Shown piece after piece: positions 1 to 12,319 of a DNA stretch of 64,000 nucleotides (within the stretch, counting starts at the first letter, position 1; each line of letters begins with the position of its first letter). Source of the stretch: Rotaria socialis (lineage: Eukaryota; Rotifera; Eurotatoria; Philodinida; Philodinidae); contig CAJNYU010000001.1 of assembly GCA_905331475.1 (NCBI GenBank), forward strand, positions 248,001 to 312,000, written 5' to 3'. The notes under the pieces are model-generated. The model was not told the DNA's origin. It made no database searches and worked only from the letters and a program-made list of their open reading frames with translations. The position numbers and the translations under genes were made by a program.

Positions 1-1714
1 ATCATGTAAAGAGTCTAATCAGCACAGAAGTGTTATCTTTCACCAACTATCAAAATGATCATTTGATTCTTCTTCTCGACTATCCTTCTATTTCTATTCT
101 AATCAATATACAACTCAGTGTGACTAATATTGAAAAGTATGGCGTATCGTTTGATCGATCAAATCGCAAAGCATGAGAAAAAAATGTTTGTTAAAATAAT
201 TTATATTACATTGTAAAAATTTAATGACTTTTTTTGTTACCGGAAGGATGCTCATGCAGTGCTCTCTCTCTCTCTCCAACACATAAAATGTGTAAATGAA
301 TGTTAAATATTCTTCTTTGCATATACCGACACAATTTAGTCTAATTTCCAAAGTCAAATAAATACGCAGAGCTATATCCTTCTATGTGTCACATACTTTT
401 CGTCAATAGAGAAATTGTTTTTTTTCAATTATAAAATTTAAAATAGCCCCACCTTGTATCTACATGTGTGTTTATTCACCTATCGCATTTTTCTTATACA
501 ATACTTGTGCACATCACGATCAAAGAAATGAGCTCATATATAATTGTTGCCAGCGGGTATTCATAATACACGTTGCTCATCATTTTATGAGATCAAACAT
601 CATCCTTTTATATTAATATATCTTTTTTTTTGTTTTTTGTCAATAAAGTGTCAAAGCATAAAATTAATGAATTTTTTATGTCGGCATAAAATGTTTTCTT
701 TTGCCGAAAAAAGATAAGATTGGATTAGGAAAAGTTAGATTTCATTTACGTTGAGTAGATCATCTGAGTAGAGACGTGAATAGGAAAATAATGGTCAAAT
801 TACAAATGACATACCTTTCCTGATTTCATGCTGAGAGAACGGCCATAGGTAATGTAATTTCAAGTGGTCACCATACTCCCATCGTCTTCACTTGACTTCA
901 TTCTCTATTTTTATGATTAACAGATTAACATAGTGACTTCCGGCGGACATGCTGTTGATAATTGTAGTGTGCGCGTATGCATAAGATTAAACTAATACAT
1001 TACATGCAGTGCACATTGTTCGAACGAAAGTGGGTGGTACATGAGAATTATGAGTGTAACATTAATCATAAATATACAAAAAAAAAACGTAGGTGTCAAA
1101 ATAGAAAAAGAAAACATATCTGAATATGCATAGCAGCATTGTGCCATCGGGTATATTATCAAAAATATATACTTAGCAGTGAAAATAACAACGGTCTTTA
1201 TTTTTTAGGAATTATAAATGAAAACAAAAGTGAATAATTAAAAAAAAAAAAGAAATTTGATGATACTTTTTCTTCGTACTCTGAACCTTCTGCAACTTAC
1301 ACACATTTAACCATCAGTGTGCGAAGCGTCTATGCACAGACACGTCGTTCGCGAAGGTGTCATATGAGCACAACGACTGTGTCACAGTAGCTTTTAATCG
1401 AGATAAACTCTTACGATAAAGAAAAGAAACACTCTGATCAGGTATAGTAGTTATTAATAGGTACATTGGTTCTAATCAGATTTTTTTTTCTCAATTTGAA
1501 TTGAATTAAAATCGTTCGGAATGACTCAGAGGGAACAAGCAACAGAAGGATTTGTCAATTTTTACAAGTCACTACTGCAACAGTGCTCAGCGTGAGTCAG
1601 AGGATAGACTACGAAGGTCTTTAGTTATTTTAATTTTATTTGAACAATACAACTATTCGACATGTTTAAAACAAAACTCTATTAGCACACCTAGGTTGTC
1701 CCGCGAATAACGTT
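1..1714. other. Intergenic, no gene seen
   Basis: AT-rich DNA with frequent stops in all frames. It holds a short CT microsatellite near 261-280 and poly-A/T runs. I found no spliced gene, RNA gene or transposon end. Confidence 0.6.
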
Positions 1715-2362
1715 TCAATAACTTTTCGGCGACCCATACTTTCTCCGTGTTGATTTGCACAAACTTGTACAGTCATGATGTGCAAAAAAACGATTGAATA
1801 CCTCTTCACTCAGGTCTGTGATTCCAAAGGACTGTTTTACAGAACAAATAACAGGATCAGTAAGAACGTGTTCATTGTTGTTCTTACTGCCTTGTAGATC
1901 ACAAACTAAATTTGTACCACTGGTGATATGATAGGTGAAATTTGAGGTAAATTTTTTATAGACATTTTTACCTAAATACGGCTCACCGAGAATCTTTTCG
2001 TCCCCAATAAACAGCGGCCAAATATTGTTTGCACATTCGTCTATGTATGGTACAAGAAATCTAATTGGTTTGTTGCTGTTCATTTCGCTGTTGAACAGTA
2101 TAGCAAGTCGTTGAGCCTCTTCAGAAGCTAGGATATTTTCCGACCCGTAACTTTCGTGTAATTGATTTTTATCACGAAACGTTTTCATAACAAGAGGCTG
2201 GTTTGTACAGTTATCGCTGCTCATATAGACGGCGAGAAAAGAGCCTGCATCAATATATTCGGAAGCACATATGAAGCGTGTGGTGGGTATGTCACCTGAC
2301 GGTGGCCGCGAATAATTGTTAAAGTCAAAAACACTAGATCTACAAGCGGCAATAGAGCTCAT
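1715..2362 (-). CDS. Compact alpha-kinase (MHCK/eEF2K type) domain protein
   Basis: A 215-aa single-exon protein made almost entirely of an atypical alpha-kinase domain, the Ser/Thr kinase fold of eEF2 kinase, myosin heavy chain kinase and TRPM6/7. Visible landmarks in order: VMKTF (probable ATP-contacting Lys, about residue 60), a GEPYLGK segment matching the family's EPY...G motif, CDLQG (about residue 155; the Asp of this motif is catalytic in the family), LTDPVICS matching LTDP, and a C-terminal FFAHHDCTSLC matching the family's zinc-binding HxCxxxC. No calmodulin site, SEL1 repeats or other partner domain is present, so substrate and regulation cannot be inferred. The ATG at 2362 is the first in the open frame. 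No splice site is needed. An upstream exon cannot be excluded. Confidence 0.8.
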   Translation of the reverse strand: MSSIAACRSSVFDFNNYSRPPSGDIPTTRFICASEYIDAGSFLAVYMSSDNCTNQPLVMKTFRDKNQLHESYGSENILASEEAQRLAILFNSEMNSNKPIRFLVPYIDECANNIWPLFIGDEKILGEPYLGKNVYKKFTSNFTYHITSGTNLVCDLQGSKNNNEHVLTDPVICSVKQSFGITDLSEEVFNRFFAHHDCTSLCKSTRRKYGSPKSY

Positions 2363-3725
2363 ACGTTTGCTTGAAGAATTATTGCCGATTCTAAAATAAA
2401 AATGACTATAACTAAGTCGTTCAGTGTGAGTTTACGTGACTAAACTCTCTTGATAGACGTTTTGACCTGCTAATTATTGCGGAATGTTAAAGATTATCGA
2501 TATCAAGCACAAAAATTAAAACTTCTTTTAGTTCTTTGGAATTCAAAATGAGCATATTGCATTTCTACTCCATCAACAAATTAGTATGGCACAATGCTTT
2601 ATTACTTCAAAGAAGACAGAGATAGTTCAATTTTATCATCTGACTCTACCATAATGTTGAAAGCGTCATGGTAGAATAAATCGAAACATATTCATTTCGT
2701 ACTCACAATCACACCCGTCTACTAATGCACTTACTTGATCACAATGACTTGAAATGAAAGATTTGCAATTTTCAAAAAACAATTTATTGCATTCGCTATT
2801 GGGCTTGTCTTCTATAGAATAATTTTCTTGTTATCTTATCTATTCAATTGAGATTCGTGGAGGATTTTTCCAAACACTCATTCAGCACGTATGCTGCATC
2901 TATTGTGTGACGATTACCACAGCTGGAATTCACCTGCACGTTACCCTTGTTCTTTTCTCCTTTGTTGCGACATGTCGCTGCAATTTTACTTTTTCGTATC
3001 TATTTTTTGTTTCATACATCGTGCTTCTCTTAAACATAGAGTTTGCTTCAGAGTCAGCATTCTTTGAGCGGATCTAAGTAATTTTACCAATGTTGACGCC
3101 ATTATACTTAGAAAGATTGGAATAAAAAGATAGTAATGCATGTGATTACCAATGATTTGTTGGCATTGTTTTTTTCATCGAGTGATGATTTTAGATCAAT
3201 GAATGAAAAACGAAGAAAACATAACAATAATCCTTTGTCAAATGGATCATAAGCAAAGTGCAAAAAATTACGAAGAACTCAACAAAAACAATAGGTACAC
3301 GATTAAGCTGAATGCTTTTCGTTAACACACATATTGATATTCTCTACAACTAATTTCTGTATCATCCTTGTAGACTGAATAGATTTTGCTCTTAGATTAA
3401 GTTCGAACACTGAAGCCGAGTATTTCTCGATTTGTCCTCAGATAAGATCAAGTATTTTATACAAAAAACAAAAACTATATTTTTCTTAGGTGACCTTCTC
3501 GTCTACGTTAAATTATTATGAAACCCTACTTTTTCCGTACAGATGGTGACAGTCAATAAACATATAAAGAACATAACGTCTCAAATTTGACCTCAACTAT
3601 TTTTTTCATTAGAAAATCTTTTAAATATGCGTCTACTTCTATCTGGGTCACATGTTTCCTCGATCAACAAGATAATCCAGTATAATGATTTTGATTTTGA
3701 TTGCTAAAAAATTTATAGTTACAAA
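2363..3725. other. Intergenic, no gene seen
   Basis: AT-rich spacer between two minus-strand genes. It should contain the promoter of the alpha-kinase gene and the 3' flank of the next gene. No coding exon or repeat was recognised. Confidence 0.5.
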
Positions 3726-5120
3726 TTAATAACATCTCTTATACCGTGCATATGTTGAACAGTCAACACTAGATAATAGTTTATCAGTTATATTTTCAAT
3801 ATTTAATTGTGTACGATCATTGTTAATATGAGAACGTTTATAACGTTGATTGTGATTTTTTGTAAAACGATTTTTACCAATCGAAGATATCATTGGACGA
3901 ATACATTGATCGACAATAATTCGAAGATCATTGTGTACATTATTATCTAGTTGTTCAGTTGAAGTTGTACGTGGTAATGTTGCATAGCATTCTTCGTTTT
4001 TAGCTGAACGAAGTTGATCCTCATAATTTGAATATGGTACAAATGAATCAGTTGAACTTTTACGAAGTCGAGATATACTATTAACACCGTTCACAGTTAA
4101 ACGGTATGCATCATTGCCGATACGAACAAATCCAGCTCGTTCCAATGTACCGGTTGGCGATCGACTTATTGGAAGACGTTTTTCTATTTTTTTAACAATA
4201 GCTGCTGCCGATTGTCGACTTTTGATTGTTGATACCAATTGGGTGTCTTTAAGAATGCCTTCAGCACTTTGCGAACGATTTGATAGAAGTAAAGAATTTT
4301 GTCGTTGCTGAGGTTTATCTTCAGTTGTTTCAATAACAGACATTGGCCTTCGATAATGATGTATAATTGGACGTGTAGAAATGTGACGCGATGATGTGGG
4401 CGAATCAACTATGGATTCAATTGAAAGAACTTCTACTGTTGATATTGTATCTTTTGATTCAGTACGTTGACGTTCATCAGTATATATTCCGCTTGATGAT
4501 GAGTTATAATTATCGTCATAAAACGACGACGACGACGACGACGATGAACGCGTTGGTGATGAAGATTCTTTGGTTATGTGTGCGGAATATCTCGGATAAT
4601 CAACTAAACAACGACGTGACATATTTGACATGCTTATCATATTTTGTGTTGCTCGAAAATATGAATGTTTTGATGGTTCATCGCTTGTTGGTGTTGCTTG
4701 AGAATTCCATCGGGTTGTATCAATAGCAAGCGGCTCTTCCAGACGACCATTTTTACGTATTGATGGTTCAGTATGACTTGGAATAAATGTACTTTGACGA
4801 CTAAGTACTGTTGATGGCAAGAAATTTGACATCCTTTCACGTCGGATACTAAACGCTGGCAATTGAAGTTGTGTAATTGATGTTGACGTTGATATCCTAT
4901 TTTTATTTGCATCATTTGATATTGGAGTCGGTGCTACTCTTGTTTTACTTTTTATTGGCGAACGACATTGATTTATCGGTGGTGTCGCTCTTGTTGTTCC
5001 TGCTGCTGTTGGTGGTGCTCGTGTTAATAAATTCTGATTTTTATCGCGTTTTTGATTGGCATTTGATGTAGCACCAAACCATTTTCTTGGGTTAAGTGTC
5101 CAACGAGTGTTCGATGGCAT
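3726..5120 (-). CDS. Ser/Thr-rich, probably disordered protein of unknown function
   Basis: A 464-aa uninterrupted reading frame starting MPSNTRWTLNPRKWFG. It is rich in Ser, Thr, Arg, Asn and Pro, with a Ser run at about residues 191-200 encoded by a GAC/GAT-like tract near 4520-4550. No transmembrane helix, signal peptide or known catalytic motif is visible. It could be an adaptor or cytoskeletal linker, but that is a guess. The intact frame over 1.4 kb in AT-rich DNA and codon use like the neighbouring genes support it being real. I do not recognise the family. Confidence 0.7.
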   Translation of the reverse strand: MPSNTRWTLNPRKWFGATSNANQKRDKNQNLLTRAPPTAAGTTRATPPINQCRSPIKSKTRVAPTPISNDANKNRISTSTSITQLQLPAFSIRRERMSNFLPSTVLSRQSTFIPSHTEPSIRKNGRLEEPLAIDTTRWNSQATPTSDEPSKHSYFRATQNMISMSNMSRRCLVDYPRYSAHITKESSSPTRSSSSSSSSFYDDNYNSSSSGIYTDERQRTESKDTISTVEVLSIESIVDSPTSSRHISTRPIIHHYRRPMSVIETTEDKPQQRQNSLLLSNRSQSAEGILKDTQLVSTIKSRQSAAAIVKKIEKRLPISRSPTGTLERAGFVRIGNDAYRLTVNGVNSISRLRKSSTDSFVPYSNYEDQLRSAKNEECYATLPRTTSTEQLDNNVHNDLRIIVDQCIRPMISSIGKNRFTKNHNQRYKRSHINNDRTQLNIENITDKLLSSVDCSTYARYKRCY

Positions 5121-5689
5121 TAATTGTTTGAATGAATGAATGAATGCGAGAAGTTATTTTTAAAAACGTTTGTCTTAGTTTTGATTTTTAATCGATTTGA
5201 TAGTGAAGGATGCAAAGAAATGTATGAAGCTCAATAAAAAATACGAACAGCAATACTACACTCTTACTTTTCAAATGCAGAAGGAGAGAGAGTGTGTGTG
5301 TGTGTGTGTGAGAGAAACGAGTGATTGAAATACTAACACAAAAAAATCTGCAACAACAAGATTTCACCTTTTCCATCCCAGCTTTCTCTTTTTCTCGCTC
5401 AGTCATGTTTATAGAAACACAGAACAATCAAGTATTTTCTTTTTTTTGATAAGTCATCAGTAACATCAATACAATTATTTGCGCTATATGTTTCGAACAT
5501 TGTTTTCTTTCTGCCTCGCTCAGTTACTTGACAATGCTTTTCAATGTTTATTATGCATATATTTAAACGTACCAGGCGAGAAATGAAAAAAAATAAAAAG
5601 CGAGAAAAGGAAAATGAAGAGACCCGCTCGATTCCTTGAAATATATTATATTCAATATAAAATGAACATAGAAGCGAAACATAAAAATT
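5121..5689. repeat. Spacer with GA/GT microsatellite
   Basis: Intergenic DNA between two minus-strand genes. A compound (GA)n-(GT)n-(GA)n microsatellite lies at about 5282-5315. Nothing else is recognised. Confidence 0.55.
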
Positions 5690-6285
5690 TTAATGTCGAT
5701 TATAATTATTGTATCTTGAACTGTTACTACCAATTGACAAATGACTTTCGTTTAGATAAGTAAATGTATACGATTTCGATGATGGTGTTTCTGCCTGTTT
5801 AGTGAAATTATGATTTATTTTATTTGGTGATTGCGTCGGAATAGGAGATGAACACATTTGAGCTCTCGAAGCATTGTTCGGTTCATGTGTTTGTGTAGTT
5901 GAAATAGTTTTTATTTTCGGTGAAAAATTTTCTTGTTTAGCTTGAAAATTTTGTTTTCGTCGATGCTGATGATGTTGATTCGTGCTAGAATCGTTATTAT
6001 TGTCGTTCAAACAAAATACAATTAGAAAAACAAATATGATACTGAAAAGTATTGAGACAGCAAGTACAATGGCGCCGGCAATAGTTGCAGTGGAGCCATC
6101 TTTCACTAAGCCTAGAAAGGAAGAAATAGATAAAATACTAGATAGACTTGTATTTCTCTACCGTAAATTAGTCCAGCAAGACCTCCGATAGATCCAATAA
6201 CTAGAAATAGACCTATGATGGATAAGCATGCTTCTTTATTCGATGAATTGAGATGTCCATTGTTGTGTTTTGAGATGAATATCAT
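5690..6285 (-). CDS. Small two-TM membrane protein, unknown function
   Basis: Two exons. Exon 1 runs 6285-6162 from ATG (MIFISKHNNGHLN...). A 50-bp GT-AG intron occupies 6112-6161, and exon 2 runs 6111-5690. The splice restores the frame as ...GLIYG|LVKDGS. The product is about 181 aa with two hydrophobic helices: SIIGLFLVIGSIGGLAGLIY and AIVLAVSILFSIIFVFLIVF. A polar, Ser/Thr/Asn-rich tail of about 110 residues follows. No cleavable signal peptide is obvious. The helix-loop-helix-long-tail plan suggests a membrane scaffold with a cytoplasmic tail, but no family is recognised. Confidence 0.65.
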
Positions 6286-7944
6286 AATGGATTGAGGTCG
6301 TTTTTGTTGAGTGAAATGTTCTGTTTTGTATTAGGGGAAAATGTTGTTCTACTTTGCAAAACTAAGTAATTTGAAAGTATGATTGTGTGATAGTGTTTTC
6401 TCGATTTGAGTAGTTAACAATTATCATTTTCACATGTTCTTCTTTTCAACTGCGCCGTGTTTCCTTATTTTCTATTTTATCACGTGCGTTCCTCTTTTTT
6501 TTCTTCTAAACTATGCTAGAGAAAATCTAATTTCTTTTTACTATTTGCTTTTACTTTTCTAAAAAACGTTTAAAATTTGATGTGCTCACATTTCTGTACT
6601 CAATCCTGTTAATTATGTCGTGGCCTGTGAATATCAATAATATGTGTTTTCGAGTAGAAATAGAGAGAAGCGTTTTAATACGATGATCAATAATTGCCTT
6701 TATATAAAAAAAGATTTTTGCACCAATGTTTTGTTCAAAATTTATTTTAAAACGACATGTCTATACGCGTTTAAAAAACAAGTGTACTATAGCATTAATG
6801 TGTTGCGAGTGTCTATGGTGTATATGATATATATTTCAATAGGATGGTTGAAATTTTTGCAATCGATTTTATTTAACACAAAAAGAAAATCAAACTAAAC
6901 GAAGATTATTTTTAAAAGTAGGGCAAAAAAGCAGCTCGTAGTGAATTGGCGATTATTTGTTCTCGAACGTTGAATTGTTTATCTGTTGGCTATCGATGAC
7001 GAACAACGGTTTTATTTTTGTTGAAGTCTTAGGTATAGCAATCGTTTATTTTTAGCCAGGAGGACAAAAGGACATCTCTATCGATGCAATGCGTGCCAAA
7101 AAAGAAAACATACGCATCGAAGAAAAATAAAATCATATTGCTAGATGTAAATACAAAATGATTCAATGGAACGATTAGTTCAAATATTTTTCTAGAGTCG
7201 AATATGAGCTGATTCACGTAGTTGTGCTGATGTCAGATAATTTCAGTCAGCTTGAACTAATAACGGCATGAACGGAAAATCTGCATCGACATAGTCGATA
7301 GAATTTTAAAAAAAGGTGTATTATTTTTTTTTTGTAAAAGAAAAATTCAGTATTTCAAGTAGAATAGTGAAAATATGTATTCGAAATTTTTTCTGTGCAA
7401 ATCATTGAAGATTTTTTTGTTTGCTAATTATTTTTCTTCGAGTAACATTGAAACGCAAATAAAAACATAATAATCTATAAAATGTTTGAATATACTCGAA
7501 CTATCAAATAACCTTGATGTAGAATAATAAATAGATTCTTATGTTTCCCGCCTAAGACATTGCGTGTAAAATGACATTTTACTATTCAATCGAAACTGCA
7601 ATGTTTACGATTGAGTCTGCATTTTTCTAGAAATTTTCATCAGTGTTACTCTCGTTGCCTTGTATTTCAGTATTACGAATAATTAATCAAAATGAAAATT
7701 TCTAATAATATCATTGATTTACATAGAATCCCTATAGTTAATTGAATTTCTTCGTGTCAATCAAACTTTTTTATTGTAAATGAGCAACACAATTGAACAG
7801 ATTGATCACAATAATCTAGTTTAGCGAAAAGATTTTTTACAAATAACTTTTTTTTTCACTTCCAAAATTCCTCAATCAATAATACAAAGACCAAAAAAAT
7901 GTTTCACAACAATCGAATACACTTTTGTTTTTTTTTTATAAACA
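6286..7944. other. Intergenic, no gene seen
   Basis: AT-rich with many poly-T/poly-A runs. It lies between two minus-strand genes. No exon with consistent splice sites and no transposon termini were recognised. Confidence 0.5.
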
Positions 7945-8810
7945 TTATCGATAATAGATTGAACTGCCTTCTTTCCTATGAAATAAAATGAAAACCGATT
8001 TCAAATATATATATATATGAAGAAAACAAAAATATTTACCAATAATTATCCAAACGCTTTTTAAATAATGGATCTATCTGACTTGTATCGAAATCAGCAC
8101 CTAAAATAGAATTAGATTTCGTAGCTTTTTAATTCTAAAGAGACCGCCTTGATGAGCCCTTTTTTCAAAAGTAAGAATAACTTTCTTATGCGGTCAATTA
8201 CAAAATTATCTGTAATTTCTAAACAAAATAAACCCGAAAACTAGTTTGCCTGCCATGCTTACTTTGAAATGTATTTAACCGTGTCAATGTATCGTTATGT
8301 TCTTTTGTTGTCGATAATACACTTCGATCATTGACATCACTTTTCAATGCGCTTAAGCCAGTTTCGTAAGCGTCGACAAATTTAGAAATCTAAAAACAAA
8401 GTAACTTCAGCAAACGAATTTTATTGAATAAGTTTTTACTTGTTCATAATTTTGTTTGGCAAGTTTTTTTCTTTTTGCTTCAACTTTATTATATTTACAT
8501 TGTAATTTTTCTAACACTTCTAATTCTTTTTCAACTTCGTGTTGATCATATTTAGTTCCATTTTGTTGTAATTCTTCAAGAGCTGTATATCGTTGTTCTA
8601 ATTCAACTTTTAATTCTATAAAATAAGAAGAAAATCATAGATAAATCATTTTTGTTTGCTGTATTTTACGTTTCAATAGAAGATCATCTGCTTCGATTTC
8701 TTTTAAATTTTGTTCAGTCGTCGTTTGAATATGTTTTGAATAGCCTATAAATAGAATAAATGACAATTTAGTTTTTGGGAAAATTTGTTTTATTTCATAC
8801 TTTCATTCAT
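7945..8810 (-). CDS. Six-exon coiled-coil protein, about 159 aa
   Basis: Built from splice sites: exons 8810-8801 (ATG AAT GAA A), 8744-8670, 8615-8440, 8389-8263, 8100-8040 and 7975-7945 (stop TAA). All introns are GT-AG, and the joined length of 480 nt is an exact multiple of three. The product starts MNESYSKHIQTTTEQ. It is mostly charged alpha-helix with a long coiled coil (VELEQRYTALEELQQ through AKRKKLAKQNYEQ). It ends with a short non-helical tail (FKKRLDNYWKEGSSIYYR). It resembles small coiled-coil subunits of trafficking or cytoskeletal complexes in general form, but I cannot assign a family. The 10-nt first exon is the weakest part; the true start may lie upstream. Confidence 0.6.
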
Positions 8811-9811
8811 GCATGTTACATAGAGAAACGAATCCATTTTTGTGAAAAAGAACAAAAAAAAGAAAATGATTGGAAGTTGGGTAAAAGTCAAACGAGCAAA
8901 TCAAATTTGTCCAAATTTTATGGATTTGTTTTGCATTGCTTCAAAATTAACATAACTGAAGTACTTGATAATTTTTCAGAGATGCAAGTCTTTTTTTAAT
9001 TTGAATATACTATTGAAGCTAGTGTAGCATTACGATTAAACGATGGCCCGATGTTTTATCATTGAAAAAATGACTAAATCCCACTCGTAATGTTAACAAA
9101 TATAGTGAGATAATTAACAGAAGAAATTAATTTTGATATTTAATCAAATTTTTACTAGAAAAGAAAAATGATTGTTCCCGATCGATTTGTTGATGCACGA
9201 GACGAAAATAAACAATATCAATAAAAGTACGTTTCAATCTGTTGTTGATTGTTATTGATCAAATATTTGATTTTTGTGTATTTGAGACCATTTCACTATG
9301 GAATCCTCTTAGAAAATTAAAGATGTGTTGAAGTATATAATTATTAATAAGTCGGAAAAATTAAAATTAGAAGATGCAATTCATAAAGTATTCGACTGAA
9401 ATTGTTTCATTCGACATATTTGAAATGATTGCCAGTTCTACGCTTTAGTGTATCCAAATATCCCCTTGCAAGTCTTTCATATATGCTGAATCCATTGTCT
9501 TAACGAATATTTAATAATATTTTTCGAAGAAATAGATAAAAGTCTATCGTTAATTTTTCATTCCTTATTTGCTCAACTTACGATATTCTAGATAAGAAGC
9601 ACATATTTATTGATTAACAATCAAAATAATAAAAATACGTGTATATCTATTTATGGTCATTCAGTCTCTTGCAAAAGAGATAAGCGTCGTAGCGACAAAT
9701 ACAAATGACTAAAGCATTGTTTTTCTTATCATCATCATCGATTGCATATGAAGCATTGGTGTATCATTTGAAGCAAAAACGTAAAAATTGGTCTAGGTTA
9801 TTTTAATTGTG
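8811..9811. promoter_or_regulatory. Divergent intergenic region
   Basis: About 1 kb between the minus-strand coiled-coil gene and the plus-strand decarboxylase, so both promoters probably lie here. It is AT-rich with no specific element recognised. Confidence 0.4.
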
Positions 9812-11518
9812 ATGGAACGTTCAAAATTGTATCAATTAACTGACGAAGCATCGAAAAAATTGTATGAACCTGTCAATGATATCGAATCGTTAAATCAATG
9901 GAGAAAACACATGGTTAATTTAATCGATGAAATTTCTCGATTAAAATTATCTCCATCGATCGATTTGAATGAAACCAACAATAATAGATCTCTTGATCCT
10001 ACAGATTGGTTAACAGCTAGGCATGTTGCACATCAAATGCTCGATACATCTTTAGAATCAATTCAATCAATACGAAATCGACCTGTTTGGCAGCCGATTC
10101 CCATTGAAATTCGAGCATCGATTGAACAAGAACCTTTGCCTGAACACGGTCAAACGTTACCGAATGTATGTCAAGATGTATTAAACTATGTTTTTCCGTA
10201 TACCAGAGGCAATACACATCCTCGTTTTTGGGGATGGGTCATGGGTGAAGGCACATTAGGTGGTATATTAGCTGAAATGATGATGGCAACAACGAATATC
10301 AATGCAGGCGGGTGTACTCACAGTGCTGTTCTTATTGAACGAACTGTTATTCAATGGATGTGACAACTATTCGGTTTTCCTGCAAGTAACGATAGTGGTA
10401 TTATTGTTAGTGGAACATCGATGGCTTCGGTTATAAGTTTAGCAACAGCACGTCGTCAGTTTCTGACTAATGTCAGACAAGATGGAATGATCAATGGCCC
10501 TCGATTAATTGTTTATGCATCAACAGAAATACATGTTTGTATTACTAAAGCATTGGAATTATTAGGATTTGGTTCAAAATCAATGCATTTCATATCTGCC
10601 GACAAGAATTTTTGTATTAACACTGACGAATTAAGACAAACAATAGAAGACGATCGAAACAATGGTCTACTACCATTCTGTATCGTTGGATGTGCCGGTA
10701 TAATTTAGCATAAAAGGAAAATCTCTTTGAGAAATATTAATCGTTATCTTTTATCCATTTTAGGAACAGTAAATTCAGGTGCTTTTGATAATCTTGTTGA
10801 ACTTGCGTCGATTGCTCATAAAGAAAAAATGTGGTTTCATATTGATGGTGCTTTTGGCGCTTTAGTTATACTTGATCCTGAACGTTGTCATTTAGTACAA
10901 GGTATTGAACAAGCTGATTCGTTAGCATTTGATTTCCATAAATGGTTACATTGTCCGTATGATGCCGGTTGTGTTCTTATTCGTGATGGTGCTCATCTAT
11001 CATCCACGTTTTCTGTTCATCAATCCTATTTAGCTGCTACCGAACATGGTTGCGCAGGTGATAAACCATGGTTTTGTGATTTAGGTACTGAATTATCACG
11101 TCAATTTCGAGCCTTAAAAGTCTGGTTTACATTAAAAGAACATGGGATTAAAAAATTAGGCAAAAAAATTGCAGATAATTGTCAACAAGCTCAATATTTA
11201 GTTTCCTTATTAAGCAACTATGAAGATTTTATTCAGATTATTCGCCCTGTAACATTAAATGTCGTTAATTTTCGATTAGAACCTAATGAATTAGACAGAT
11301 CTAATGATAAATTGATCGATGAATTTAATAATGAACTTCTTGCTGATATTCAAATATCCGGTATTGCAATAGCATCTACAACTCGTTTTTGCAATCGATT
11401 GTATATTCGTGTATGCATCGTTAGTCATCGATGTACTTTTGAAGATTTCGATATTTTCGTGGCCGGACTTCTTAAATGTTATCGTCTTCGACTTCGAAGT
11501 CTTCAACAGTCTGAATAG
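9812..11518 (+). pseudogene. Group II PLP-dependent amino-acid decarboxylase interrupted by an in-frame TGA
   Basis: Homologue of pyridoxal-phosphate amino-acid decarboxylases of the aromatic-L-amino-acid/glutamate decarboxylase fold, which convert an amino acid to its amine and CO2. Visible: the N-terminal region with FPYTRGNTHPRFWGW (substrate and active-site entry), VSGTSMASVISLATAR (PLP phosphate cup), WFHIDGAFGA (Asp that binds the PLP pyridine N) and DFHKWLHCPYDAG, whose Lys should form the PLP Schiff base. A 66-bp GT-AG intron (10698-10763) joins VGCAG|TVNSG cleanly. The translated length is about 547 codons. A TGA at 10361-10363 lies in frame between IQWM and QLFGFP, with the frame open on both sides. 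CGA-to-TGA (an Arg codon lost by one transition) is the simplest reading, making this a recent pseudogene, a null allele or an assembly error. The sequence around the Lys looks closer to bacterial-type family members than to animal AADC, so horizontal origin is plausible. Start taken at ATG 9812. Confidence 0.8.
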
Positions 11519-12319
11519 CTTTCAAGAGATAGAAACAATAATATTGTGCAGTTTTTATCTTGACCTTTAGATTTGTACGAAATGACCTGCTTAAAAACTT
11601 TGCTATTCAAGCTAAATGAATAAAATAACGTACATAACATTTGTTTGTCTCTTAGTGATATAATACAGAAAACCGTATTTGTTTGTGTTTTCATTAGTCT
11701 TTTCAAGCATAAACGTAAATGACAAATTAGATTTCACGATGCCATACGAATATCGTGATGGAAAGCAGAGCTTTTTTAAACTGACATGTTATTCATTCCT
11801 TGCCAAAAAATTAACGCGAATATTTTTTAAATTTCTTAAATCAAGGCAACAAATAAAATTATGAAATCTGATAGAACAACTTCGCAACGGTAAACAAACT
11901 GATCAGCAGCGTCGCATAACTCAAAATTATCACTTTGATTAAGTTGTGTTCAAGTTACCTGTGTTCATGCGAAAGCTTGTCTCGCTGCAACTGAGGTTAA
12001 CAGCAAAATATTTTAACTTAAAATGTCGCATGAAAAATAACCCACTATTTTCCAAGCTGCAATTACTATTGAAATTCTGATATAAATACTTGGCATTGAT
12101 ATATAAAATATTTTCATTTGCGGCTATGAGTGATAATATTGAAAGATCATTGTGACCTTTTTTTTTGATTTTTTAATATGAAACGCTAATCTTTTTATTA
12201 TTTCGCTTTTGATAATGTTCTTTTTTTTTTATATCATTTTGTTTATTAGCAATTGAAAAAAATATAATAATCATGGATAACCAATCTATCTGACTTTTAG
12301 AACAGCAAATATAGTAATT
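11519..12319. other. Convergent intergenic region
   Basis: Lies between the 3' ends of the decarboxylase (plus) and the NKAPD1-like gene (minus). AT-rich, nothing else recognised. Confidence 0.5.

Noticed and set aside
10361-10363. TGA as a selenocysteine codon in the decarboxylase
   Set aside because: The position is not catalytic in this family, and the residue is better explained as a lost Arg codon. No SECIS-like element was sought in detail.
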